A stretch of DNA of 20,275 nt. Source: Methanobacteriota archaeon (GTDB lineage Archaea; Halobacteriota; Bog-38; Methanoflorentales; Methanoflorentaceae). How positions within the stretch are numbered: position 1 is the first letter of the stretch; every line of letters starts with the position of its first letter. Under the pieces are notes generated by a model, which did no database searches, had not been told where the DNA came from, and saw only the letters and a list, made by a program, of their open reading frames with translations. Shown here in pieces: positions 13,611 to 20,275 of this stretch. A program made the translations under genes and the position numbers. The stretch covers positions 1-20,275 of the forward strand of contig JAJRBK010000192.1 in the NCBI GenBank assembly GCA_028679495.1, given 5' to 3'.

Positions 13611-13940
13611 TCATCCGAGCTCAAGTGCCGTCTCAAGGTACGCTACGAGCTGCGCACTCCTCAGATACACTTCTACCAGTCGCTGCTTGGTGTTTACGAC
13701 ATCAGTCCTGTCGTCACCAGTAAATTCGTACGAGGACATTTCGCAGAAAATGTCCTCGACCAGCTCGTTCTCATGCAAACGTAAAGAAGTGCGAAGTAAG
13801 TTGTTATACTCTCTGATGTACTGATTCGGATCAATATGAAGCTCGGTCAGCGATCGACCAAGAACTTTTTCCAAGCGTCGCTCCAGCTCCGAGGCTTCAT
13901 GAAGGCACTCTTCAAACTCGGCTTTGTTTTTTAGAACCAT
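13611..13940 (-). CDS. Unrecognised 109-aa helical protein
   Basis: I do not recognise the family. The sequence is strongly helical and charged, with heptad-like leucine spacing in FEECLHEASELERRLEKVLG and again in KQRLVEVYLRSAQLVAYLETALELG, so it may form a helical bundle or coiled coil. There are no membrane segments. I start at ATG 13940; a TTG two codons earlier (13946) is possible. It lies just downstream of the tRNA gene on the opposite strand, tail toward the tRNA. A TATA-like TTCTATAC lies about 20 bases before the ATG on the coding strand, which would suit a nearly leaderless message. Confidence 0.62.
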   Translation of the reverse strand: MVLKNKAEFEECLHEASELERRLEKVLGRSLTELHIDPNQYIREYNNLLRTSLRLHENELVEDIFCEMSSYEFTGDDRTDVVNTKQRLVEVYLRSAQLVAYLETALELG

Positions 13941-13997
13941 TAGCAAGCAACGTGCTCAGTATAGAACGAGCAGAACTTTGCTTAAAGCAGTAGCTCC

Positions 13998-14201
13998 TCA
14001 ATAATTGTGCTCTATAGAATTTTTTCCTTGCACTTTTTCTAAGATTTCAAAAGTCGTATCCTTGACCTTATCTAGGGGTTCATCAGTGCTTCGAACGCTG
14101 ATAATCACCGTTCCTATACTCATGGAGACCTCATTTATCGTTTTGAAGTGTAAGTGCTTTTCAGCAGCCGTGTCAATTTCGTCCATGTTATCTAGGGACA
14201 C
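13998..14201 (-). CDS. Unrecognised 67-aa small protein
   Basis: A small acidic protein starting at GTG 14201, or at ATG 14186. The centre (KTINEVSMSIGTVIISVRSTDEPLDKVKDTTFEILEKVQG) alternates strand and helix, like a small alpha/beta domain. No ribosome site is obvious. The opposite strand is open over the same interval, so coding status is uncertain. I prefer the minus strand because its composition looks more protein-like and it is in line with the 109-aa gene 57 bases further on. Function unknown. Confidence 0.42.
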   Translation of the reverse strand: MSLDNMDEIDTAAEKHLHFKTINEVSMSIGTVIISVRSTDEPLDKVKDTTFEILEKVQGKNSIEHNY

Positions 14202-14297
14202 ACTGTAGCTCTTGCAATTTCTACCTTTCGTTCGAAGCTTATCAGAGCCTACACCTCCTGATATTGAGAAACGCCAGTATTATACAGAGGTAGCGCG

Positions 14298-15113
14298 TTG
14301 CAGAAATTGATGATAAAGATAGGAATTGCGGGCGTTCCGTTGGCTCTAAAAGGAAAGGGGACTGCGGAAGGTATCAAGTACCTTGCTGCCATCGGGCTTG
14401 ATGCATTGGAAGTGCAATTCGTCAGACGTGTGTCAATGAAGGAAGCAACCGCTGTGAGCGTGGGTGAGGTTGCCCAAGAGGCAAAGATCGATCTTTCAGT
14501 GCACGCGCCTTACGGGGTGAACTTGGCTTCTGAAAACCAAACGACTATAGCGGAGAGCATTGAACGGATCAGGCTTTCGATTGATAGGGGTCGCGCACTC
14601 GGTGCCAAAGTTGTTGTTTTTCACTCCGCGTATTATTCTAAAAAGTATACAAGAAAGCAAACCTTCGAGTTTGTCAAGGAGGGATGCGCCGCTCTTTTGG
14701 AATATATGCACGATCAAGGCATAACAGAGCCTCGCCTCGGTATCGAGCTACTAGGACGCCAAAGCCAGTTTGGAAGCGTTGAAGAAATTCGCCAGTTGCG
14801 CGGCGAATTGCCGCAGCTTGAACCGGTGATTGACTTTGCGCACCTACAGGCCCGCTGTGACGGATGTTTGCAGAATACTGACGATTACGCTCGTGTGCTG
14901 CGAACGCTGTTTACACCAGGCGAACACGCCCACATTCACTTTTCGGGCATTGAGTTCTCTAAAGGCAATGAGCGTCGGCATCTGCCTGTTGATATAAACC
15001 AATTCAAAGTTTTAGCTGACGCTTTGCTGAACAACGCGTGCGACGCGACGATTATCTGTGAATCGCCACGATTAGAAAAAGACGCGCTGAGGATGAAGCC
15101 GTTAGTCAAATAG
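14298..15113 (+). CDS. Endonuclease IV/xylose isomerase-like TIM barrel protein
   Basis: The protein (271 aa from TTG 14298) has the AP endonuclease family 2 pattern: KIGIAGVPLALKGKGTAEGIKYLAAIGLDALEVQFVR, LSVHAPYGVNLAS, GAKVVVFHSAYYSKK, IELLGRQSQFGSVEEI, PVIDFAHLQARCDG, HIHFSGIEF and a final ICESP. The ordered His, Glu and Asp residues at the strand ends are those that bind the metals in endonuclease IV, so a role in repair of abasic DNA sites is plausible. Many members of this superfamily are sugar isomerases, and archaeal ones are often only called endonuclease IV-like. AGAGG lies seven bases before the TTG, which favours it; ATG 14310 would begin MIKIGIAG. It stands alone upstream of alba. 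Confidence 0.83.
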   Translation: MQKLMIKIGIAGVPLALKGKGTAEGIKYLAAIGLDALEVQFVRRVSMKEATAVSVGEVAQEAKIDLSVHAPYGVNLASENQTTIAESIERIRLSIDRGRALGAKVVVFHSAYYSKKYTRKQTFEFVKEGCAALLEYMHDQGITEPRLGIELLGRQSQFGSVEEIRQLRGELPQLEPVIDFAHLQARCDGCLQNTDDYARVLRTLFTPGEHAHIHFSGIEFSKGNERRHLPVDINQFKVLADALLNNACDATIICESPRLEKDALRMKPLVK

Positions 15114-15132
15114 CGATCATTATTGTCGTCTT

Positions 15133-15169
15133 TTGGTCAAACTAGACCAATTTAGTTAGAAAGTTTTAT
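15133..15169 (+). promoter_or_regulatory. alba promoter with an inverted repeat just upstream of the TATA box
   Basis: TTGGTC (15133-15138) and GACCAA (15145-15150) form a 6-bp inverted repeat around AAACTA. AAGTTTTAT (15161-15169) then reads as the TATA element. The repeat ends ten bases before it, where a regulator would meet TFB. A transcript from here would have a leader of about 20-25 bases. Confidence 0.5.
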
Positions 15170-15200
15170 CTATCATTATGCTTCTGTCTGTTTAGATCCT

Positions 15201-15209
15201 AAGGGAGGT
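15201..15209 (+). promoter_or_regulatory. Strong ribosome binding site of alba
   Basis: AAGGGAGGT lies five bases before ATG 15215. It is one of the best Shine-Dalgarno matches in the window and fits an abundant chromatin protein. Confidence 0.7.
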
Positions 15210-15214
15210 ACAGT

Positions 15215-15484
15215 ATGACAGACGACAACATAATCTACGTAGGTAACAAACCCGTGATGAACTACGTGCTAGCAGTAGTCACTCAGTTTAACAACGGAGC
15301 CGATGAAGTCTTGATTAAAGCTCGAGGTAGGGCAATTTCACGGGCAGTCGACGTCGCTGAAATAGCAAGGAAAAGATTCCTCACTGAAGCAAACGTGAGA
15401 GACATAGCGATCTCAACAGAGAATCTAAGCACTGAAACAGGCAACACAAACGTTTCTGCAATCGAGATAACAATAGGAAAATAG
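15215..15484 (+). CDS. albA: DNA/RNA-binding protein Alba
   Basis: Alba is a small dimeric archaeal chromatin protein that also binds RNA. The 89-aa sequence has the full pattern: NIIYVGNKPVMNYVLAVVTQF with the DNA-contacting lysine, VLIKARGRAISRAVDVAEIARKRF, and a C-terminal strand pair ending SAIEITIGK. The first conserved block holds a single Lys (NKP) where many Alba proteins have Lys-Lys. It is a single-gene unit with its own promoter, a strong ribosome site and a hairpin terminator. Confidence 0.95.
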   Translation: MTDDNIIYVGNKPVMNYVLAVVTQFNNGADEVLIKARGRAISRAVDVAEIARKRFLTEANVRDIAISTENLSTETGNTNVSAIEITIGK

Positions 15485-15529
15485 TAAGGATTCAAACTCG
15501 TTTTGTTTTAACGATCGTAGCGTTCCTAG

Positions 15530-15585
15530 GACGCCCTTTTCTAAGGGCGTCGTTTTATACTATTGTATATTCCGTTTTTTTTTGC
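15530..15585. terminator. Terminator between alba and the convergent PfkB kinase gene
   Basis: A perfect 9-bp hairpin, GACGCCCTT (15530-15538) with AAGGGCGTC (15543-15551) and loop TTCT, is followed by GTTTTA and a T9 run near 15576-15584. It lies between two convergent genes and can end alba transcription; being symmetric it may also act on the minus strand. Confidence 0.75.
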
Positions 15586-15610
15586 AGCTATCGTTTCGTC
15601 AAGTCTCGTC

Positions 15611-16522
15611 TTACTGGATTTGCGATAGTTCCTCAGCAGTAAATGTCAACCCCTTTCTCGCACCAAGCTCTGCGATACATTTTGACGCGAAATAGTTGCC
15701 ATATAAGCCCGATTGATACGCGCTGGCCTTTCGGAGCTGTCCGTACAGAAATCCTGCAGCAAACGCGTCTCCTGCCCCGATTGTGTCGCGCACCTTTGTC
15801 TCAAAGGCAGGTACTACGATGTGTTCGTCTCGCGTTGCGATATAGCACCCTTCGCTACCGAGAGTAATTGCCACCGTCTCGGCACCTAAGCGTAACAGAC
15901 TATCGGCACTTTCTGCATAAGCTGTTCCAGTGAGCGCCTGTGCTTCTTCGTCGTTCAAAAACACGATAGCCGCTCGCTCGATGAGGGAGGTCAGTTGTTC
16001 TAAACCTAACGCGGCATAAGCGTTGCCGGGGCTAAAGGAGATTCTGGTACCTTGATCTTTCGCTCGGTTGACGCACTCGATTTGTAGGCGCAACTGTTGA
16101 GCAGTCATAAAAGAGCTTACGTGGAGTATGGCGGCTTGCCGTACATAGTCGCAATTTTCCGCGGAGTAAGCATCATTTACGCTTGGCAATACGTAAATCG
16201 TCCTTTCGCCTGCGGCGTCGATAAACGCTAACGCTGTACCCGTATAGCCTTCCAATCGACTGATGCCTTGAACGTCAACGTTTTCATGCCTTAGATCGTC
16301 AAGCAGGAGTCCTCCCTTCACATCATCGCCGATCACACCCAAGAAGCCCGTTCTAACGCCAAGACGCGCGAGTCCTACGATCGTATTTGCAGCTGAGCCT
16401 CCTGGCTGTCTTTCTACAGATATGACCCCTACTTCTTGTCCGGGAGAAGGAATCTTATCGACCTTACATATCGTGTCGCAATTTAAAGCGCCGAAGCCAA
16501 TGACCTCGATGAACCGTTCCAT
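15611..16522 (-). CDS. PfkB-family sugar or nucleoside kinase
   Basis: The 303-aa protein is a ribokinase-fold kinase. PfkB signature 1 is PGGSAANTIVGLARLG (residues 40-55) and signature 2 is DTIGAGDAFAAGF (246-258), with D252 the likely catalytic base. A conserved lid lead-in, GALNCDTICKVDKIPSPGQE, is at the N-terminus. Substrate cannot be told: archaeal relatives include nucleoside kinases, ribokinase and KDG kinases. I start at ATG 16522, which has AAGGA about eight bases upstream on the coding strand; a GTG at 16558 would add twelve residues that look like leader sequence. It converges on alba and is divergent from pyrK. Confidence 0.9.
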   Translation of the reverse strand: MERFIEVIGFGALNCDTICKVDKIPSPGQEVGVISVERQPGGSAANTIVGLARLGVRTGFLGVIGDDVKGGLLLDDLRHENVDVQGISRLEGYTGTALAFIDAAGERTIYVLPSVNDAYSAENCDYVRQAAILHVSSFMTAQQLRLQIECVNRAKDQGTRISFSPGNAYAALGLEQLTSLIERAAIVFLNDEEAQALTGTAYAESADSLLRLGAETVAITLGSEGCYIATRDEHIVVPAFETKVRDTIGAGDAFAAGFLYGQLRKASAYQSGLYGNYFASKCIAELGARKGLTFTAEELSQIQ

Positions 16523-16757
16523 GCAGTTGTTCCTTGTCTTATGGATACTCTTTTTCACTTAACTATGTTGCTGGAGCACACGAGACCATCCACCTCATAC
16601 AGTATGGTTTCTCAATTCTCCACAGATTAAAGCGAACTATAGCACTAGTCGCTTACAAGCGTGCCTTCTTTATCGAGTGATCGATCGCTTCAGGCAATGT
16701 AAGTGTTTTGCTCGCCTACCTATAAGCAGAACAGCAACGTGTTGGGCCGAGAGAAAG

Positions 16758-16765
16758 TTAAAATA
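16758..16765 (+). promoter_or_regulatory. TATA box suggesting a leaderless pyrK message
   Basis: TTAAAATA preceded by the purine-rich GAGAAAG (a BRE-like element) is centred 28 bases before the A of ATG 16790, where archaeal transcription would start. No ribosome site precedes that ATG, so transcript and coding region may begin together. This also argues against the in-frame GTG at 16703, which lies upstream of the TATA box. Confidence 0.6.
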
Positions 16766-16789
16766 CCGATAAACGCCTTAGTAGCGACG

Positions 16790-17539
16790 ATGTATGTCAG
16801 GAACGTCACAATAACTGACATAAAGAAAGAGTCGACTGGGATTTATACGCTCTTTTTTGATCATTCTTTTAAGTTCGTGCCCGGCCAATACGTTATGGTT
16901 TGGATCCGCGGCGTAGATGAAATCCCCATGAGCCTGTCATACGCGAACGGAATAACCGTGAGAGTGGTGGGAGACGCCACAGCGGCGTTATGTGACCTAG
17001 GCGCCGGCGACACGCTTGGAATTAGAGGGCCTTATGGGAATGGCTTTAAGTCGACACAGCCTCCGACGCTTCTCGTCGCAGGAGGGGTGGGAGCTGCTCC
17101 TTTAGCGTCATACGCAGACGCGTTTCAAGCAAGCGTGATGACCATCCTCGGCGCTCGCACGAAGGATGAGTTGTTGTTCGTTAAACGGTTTAAGGATGCA
17201 GGGCCGCTCTTAACGGCAACTGATGACGGTTCAGCAGGTCACGCAGGCTCCGTCGTTGATCTGTTGCGGCACGTGCGTGGCTATAACGAGATACTTTGCT
17301 GCGGACCTGAAAAAATGATGTACGCTGTGTTACAGGATGCTCTCGCGCGTAGCATTCCAAGCCAGTTTAGCCTACATCGGTACGTGAAATGCGGGATCGG
17401 CTTGTGCGGTGCGTGTTGCATCGATGAATCCGGGTTACGAACCTGTGTCGACGGACCCGTCTTTACAGAAACACAATTAAGCGGAGGGGAATTCGGCACC
17501 TACATGCGCGACGCTAGTGGGCGTAAGAGAGAACTGTGA
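16790..17539 (+). CDS. pyrK: Dihydroorotate dehydrogenase electron transfer subunit PyrK
   Basis: PyrK carries FAD and a [2Fe-2S] cluster and passes electrons between NAD and the PyrD subunit in pyrimidine synthesis. The protein (249 aa from ATG 16790) has an FAD-binding barrel with PGQYVMVWIRGVDEIPMSLS (residues 31-50) and GIRGPYGNGF (77-86), an NAD-binding part with LLVAGGVGAAPL (94-105) and CCGPEKMM (170-177), and the cluster cysteines C201, C206, C209 and C219. The frame stays open upstream to GTG 16703, but those 29 residues match nothing in the family and precede the TATA box. The stop overlaps the next gene by four bases. pyrD is not adjacent, which is unusual but not rare in archaea. 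Confidence 0.92.
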   Translation: MYVRNVTITDIKKESTGIYTLFFDHSFKFVPGQYVMVWIRGVDEIPMSLSYANGITVRVVGDATAALCDLGAGDTLGIRGPYGNGFKSTQPPTLLVAGGVGAAPLASYADAFQASVMTILGARTKDELLFVKRFKDAGPLLTATDDGSAGHAGSVVDLLRHVRGYNEILCCGPEKMMYAVLQDALARSIPSQFSLHRYVKCGIGLCGACCIDESGLRTCVDGPVFTETQLSGGEFGTYMRDASGRKREL

Positions 17540-18279
17540 TTGGTAAGTTTGAACGAGATGGCAACGTGTTTTGTGGTGAAATCACCGGAAACTCGGTGGC
17601 AAGCACTGAAGGCACGTACGATCTGTCAGAACTGCGCGTTTTATCCCCGACCAATCCGAGCAAAATCATTTGCATCGGTCTAAACTACTTTGACCACGCG
17701 CGAGAACTCGAGCTAGAGGCACCTGAGAGGCCTTTGCTATTCTTGAAGCCTCCCTCAAGCGTTATAGGGCCTAAAGAAAGCATCGTTTACCCTGCTAGCA
17801 GCGCGCACGTAGATTATGAAGGCGAGCTCGCGGTAATCATCGGTCAGAGATGCAGGCGTGTACAAGATCCCGAAAAGGTAATCCTCGGATACACTTGCTT
17901 TAATGATATCACCGCCCGGGATCTTCAGGTTTTAGATGGTCAGTGGACGAGATCAAAAAGCTATGATACGTTTGCCCCTCTCGGACCATACATAGCCACC
18001 GATCTGGATTCTTTACATCTTTCAATAGTCACACGAGTTAACGGACGCATAAAGCAGGATTCAAATGTAAGCAACCTCATTTTCGATGTTAATTACTTGA
18101 TTAAGTTCATTTCACACATTATGACACTAGAAGCAGGAGATATTATCGCAACGGGTACGCCGGCAGGGGTTGGCCCTTTAAAGCCTGGTGATACGGTTGA
18201 AGTCACGATTCAGCACATAGGAACGCTTATGAACAATGTAATCAGCCAGCAAGACGATAGCTCATTACCCTGTGTCTAG
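17536..18279 (+). CDS. Fumarylacetoacetate hydrolase (FAH)-family protein
   Basis: FAH-family enzymes hydrolyse or decarboxylate C-C bonds in dioxo acids; close relatives act on oxaloacetate, acylpyruvates or 2-hydroxyhepta-2,4-diene-1,7-dioate. The 247-aa protein shows IGLNYFDHA (47-55), HVDYEGELAVIIG (91-103) with the metal-binding glutamates E95 and E97, NDITARDLQ (123-131) with D124, SKSYDTFAPLGP (140-151) and GDIIATGTPAGVG. All catalytic landmarks are present. It starts at GTG 17536, overlapping the pyrK stop (GTGA), so the two are translationally coupled. The reason for pairing with pyrK is not clear; a housekeeping role in removing enol-oxaloacetate or acylpyruvate is one idea. Confidence 0.92.
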   Translation: MIGKFERDGNVFCGEITGNSVASTEGTYDLSELRVLSPTNPSKIICIGLNYFDHARELELEAPERPLLFLKPPSSVIGPKESIVYPASSAHVDYEGELAVIIGQRCRRVQDPEKVILGYTCFNDITARDLQVLDGQWTRSKSYDTFAPLGPYIATDLDSLHLSIVTRVNGRIKQDSNVSNLIFDVNYLIKFISHIMTLEAGDIIATGTPAGVGPLKPGDTVEVTIQHIGTLMNNVISQQDDSSLPCV

Positions 18280-18302
18280 TGGAAACATATAAGTGAGAGT
18301 GC

Positions 18303-20275
18303 ATGGAGATACCAAAAAATTACAATCATGAGTTCGTCGAATCGAAATGGCTTACCCAGTGGACACCAGAGCTGTACAGCTATGGAGGGGGAACGACGAA
18401 GGAACGGTTCATCATTGATACTCCCCCGCCCTACCCAACTGGCAACTTTCACCTCGGTAACGCTCTAAACTGGTGTTATATCGATTTTATCGCTCGCTAC
18501 AAGCGTATGCGAGGCTATGACGTGTTATTTCCCCAAGGATGGGACTGCCACGGGCTTCCAACCGAGGTAAAAGTCGAGACTACGTATAACTTGACGAAGA
18601 ACCAGATTCCACGGAATGAGTTTCGCGGGCTCTGCGAAAGCTTAACGCACGAAAACATCGCGCTTATGAAAAGCACCATGCAGCGGTTGGCGTTCTCCAT
18701 TGATTGGTCGCATGAGTTTGTGACGATGAATAAAGAGTACTACAGCAAAACACAAAAATCGTTCATACAAATGCTCCGCCAAGGATTGATTTACAAGAGC
18801 GAGCACCCCGTCAACTGGTGTCCTCGATGTGAAACGGCGATTGCCTTTGCTGAGGTAGAATATGAAGCTCGTTCGACAGAACTATACCATATCTGTTTTC
18901 AAGGAAAAGACTCGAGCAACATAAAGATAGCGACGACACGCCCGGAGCTTCTCGGCGCGTGTGTTGCGGTTGCAGTTCATCCGGACGATATCCGTTATGC
19001 TCATCTTATCGGCACAATCGTGCGCGTGCCGTTGTACGATGATGAGGTCCCAGTAATTGCCGATGATGCAGTTGATCCTGCATTCGGGACAGGCGCGGTA
19101 ATGATTTGCACGTTTGGAGACAAGCAAGACGTTCGCTGGTGGAAAAAGCACAACCTTCCCCTTAAGAAAGCAATCGGAAAGGATGGCCACGTCATCGACA
19201 GTCGATACAGCGGGCTGACAATCAATGAGGCAAAACAACGTATTGTAGGCGATCTTCTCAAGCGCGAGTTCGTATATCAGCAGGAGCTGATAGAGCAGAG
19301 CGTCGGATATCACGATCGATGTGGAACTCCGATCGAGATCCTTTCTGAGAGCCAATGGTTTGTAAAGATAGACAAACGTGCAATCGTGAGACGAGCGTCT
19401 CAGATTGATTGGATCCCCACATACGCGCTTGGCCGACTGATCGACTGGACGGAGAGCGTTGAATGGGACTGGTGCATCTCCCGACAACGAGTCTTTGCAA
19501 CCCCTATTCCTGTATGGTATTGCAGCGAATGCAAGCAGATGGTGGTTGCTGAAGAGGAATGCTTGCCGGTGGATCCAACGGAGGACACACCGACAAAGGC
19601 GTGCAAATGTGGCTCGTGCAGCTTTACGCCTGAGACAGACGTCCTTGACACGTGGATGGACTCTTCGATATCCGCGTTGAGCGTTGCTGGTTGGCCCGAT
19701 GCATCCATGTTTAGGAAGCAGTTTCCTACGCAACTTCGCCCACAAGGCCACGACATCATAAGAACCTGGGCATTTTATTCCATATTGCGATCAGACGCGC
19801 TTGTAAGCGAAAAACCATGGGAATGTGTCGTAGTGAACGGCATGGTGCTGGGCGAAGACAGTCAGAAAATGAGTAAATCGCTTGGTAATATAATTGCTCC
19901 AGAAAGCGTCGTTGCGCAATACGGAACGGATGTGCTGCGACAATGGGCGGCTATCGGCGGGTCTGTCGGCTCAGACGTTGCGTTTAACACAAATGATTTA
20001 GTTGCTGCGTCGCGCTTCTTAACGAAATTATGGAACGTGTTTCGGTTTTCGATGATACACATCGCCAACTATCGCTGTAATCCTGTCGTGTACGGATCTC
20101 GAAACCCTATGGAGATCTGGCTACTCTCCCACTTGCGGGATCTAGTCAATTCAGTAACTGTGAGCATGGACAAGTTCGCATTTGATGATGCGCTCAAGGA
20201 AATTCGGTCTTTCGTTTGGAACGTTCTTGCGGACAACTATATTGAAGCAGCCAAAGGGAGGTTATATGACAACGA
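18303..20275 (+). CDS. valS: Valyl-tRNA synthetase (3' partial)
   Basis: A class Ia aminoacyl-tRNA synthetase charging tRNA-Val. The frame is open from ATG 18303 to the right edge with no stop, so 657 residues are visible of an enzyme usually about 800-900 long. The HIGH-type motif is PPYPTGNFHLGNA (residues 42-54). The KMSKS motif is exact at residues 522-526 (nt 19866-19880). The long insert between them is the editing (CP1) domain. It holds CPRCETAIAFAEVEYE and a second cysteine pair set (CSECK and CKCGSC), probably zinc sites, then the ValRS-type DVLDTWMDSSISAL stretch. The start follows the FAH gene by 23 bases with GTGAGAG as a modest ribosome site, so it may share the pyrK transcript. 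A long open frame on the opposite strand inside it is only a shadow. Confidence 0.96.
   Translation, partial: MEIPKNYNHEFVESKWLTQWTPELYSYGGGTTKERFIIDTPPPYPTGNFHLGNALNWCYIDFIARYKRMRGYDVLFPQGWDCHGLPTEVKVETTYNLTKNQIPRNEFRGLCESLTHENIALMKSTMQRLAFSIDWSHEFVTMNKEYYSKTQKSFIQMLRQGLIYKSEHPVNWCPRCETAIAFAEVEYEARSTELYHICFQGKDSSNIKIATTRPELLGACVAVAVHPDDIRYAHLIGTIVRVPLYDDEVPVIADDAVDPAFGTGAVMICTFGDKQDVRWWKKHNLPLKKAIGKDGHVIDSRYSGLTINEAKQRIVGDLLKREFVYQQELIEQSVGYHDRCGTPIEILSESQWFVKIDKRAIVRRASQIDWIPTYALGRLIDWTESVEWDWCISRQRVFATPIPVWYCSECKQMVVAEEECLPVDPTEDTPTKACKCGSCSFTPETDVLDTWMDSSISALSVAGWPDASMFRKQFPTQLRPQGHDIIRTWAFYSILRSDALVSEKPWECVVVNGMVLGEDSQKMSKSLGNIIAPESVVAQYGTDVLRQWAAIGGSVGSDVAFNTNDLVAASRFLTKLWNVFRFSMIHIANYRCNPVVYGSRNPMEIWLLSHLRDLVNSVTVSMDKFAFDDALKEIRSFVWNVLADNYIEAAKGRLYDN

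Noticed and set aside
13452..13784. 110-aa plus-strand open frame
   Set aside because: Its first 45 codons are the tRNA-Ser gene and the rest is antisense to the 109-aa minus-strand gene.
14005..14208. Plus-strand open frame over the 67-aa minus-strand gene
   Set aside because: Its Ser/Leu/Val/Cys-rich composition looks like a mirror image of the minus frame, and no start signal is visible.
16703..16789. GTG start adding 29 residues to PyrK
   Set aside because: The added residues do not match the family and the segment contains the TATA box.
18882..19751. 289-aa open frame on the minus strand
   Set aside because: It lies wholly inside valS, whose motifs (HLGN, KMSKS) and continuous frame are unambiguous. 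The antisense protein is rich in Arg/Cys/His and resembles nothing.
1..20275. CRISPR arrays, insertion sequences, integrases or rRNA genes
   Set aside because: Reading both strands I saw no spaced direct repeats, transposase motifs, terminal inverted repeats or rRNA sequence.

Overview
The window is archaeal and comes from a methanogen or a close methane/alkane-metabolising relative. The main evidence is a complete eight-gene mtrEDCBAFGH operon (Na+-pumping methyl-H4MPT:coenzyme M methyltransferase). It is backed by a YcaO/TfuA pair of the McrA thioamidation type, an HdrB subunit, a methanogenesis-marker-11-like protein, a DUF2098 protein and an Alba chromatin protein. Promoters look archaeal (TATA boxes, one apparently leaderless gene). 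A secreted protein with a CxxCH haem c motif just upstream of mtr suggests a cytochrome-containing lineage (Methanosarcinales, ANME or Syntrophoarchaeia type), but the genus cannot be fixed from this sequence alone.

Layout. (1) 3-863: 5'-truncated gene for an exported, membrane-anchored protein with one CxxCH site. (2) 864-1197: AT-rich, gene-free region with a possible terminator, TATA boxes and a widely spaced inverted repeat. (3) 1198-6211: the mtr operon, ending in a hairpin plus T-tract that overlaps the mtrH stop codon. (4) 6301-8295: a cyclase/formamidase-family metalloenzyme, a DUF2098 protein and two small unrecognised proteins (87 aa on the minus strand, 114 aa on the plus strand). 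(5) 8500-13110: a co-directional run of ycaO and tfuA, then a cysteine-free 91-aa protein resembling the tail of HdrC, hdrB, a hydrogenase-maturation-type protease and marker protein 11. Except for one 156-nt gap between tfuA and the 91-aa gene, every junction overlaps or is tight. (6) 13190-14201: a ubiquitin-like sulfur-carrier/SAMP-type protein (minus), a tRNA-Ser(CGA), and two small unknown minus-strand genes. (7) 14298-16522: an endonuclease IV-like TIM barrel, alba and a convergent PfkB-family kinase. (8) 16790-20275: pyrK, an FAH-family hydrolase overlapping it by four bases, and valS running off the right edge.

The most unusual item is the tRNA-Ser(CGA) at 13454-13587. Folding by eye shows two introns, both outside the anticodon loop: about 16 nt in the D-loop and about 29 nt in the variable arm. 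The variable-arm intron sits in a textbook bulge-helix-bulge; the D-loop one sits in a relaxed version. Removing both gives an 89-nt class II tRNA. Noncanonical and multiple introns are well known in Thermoproteota but unusual in a methanogen-type archaeon.

Functionally the window groups energy conservation (Mtr), a catalytic heterodisulfide reductase subunit, and post-translational modification of methyl-CoM reductase. Mtr makes methyl-CoM, Mcr (modified by YcaO/TfuA; its genes are not in this window) uses it, and HdrB-type proteins reduce the resulting heterodisulfide.
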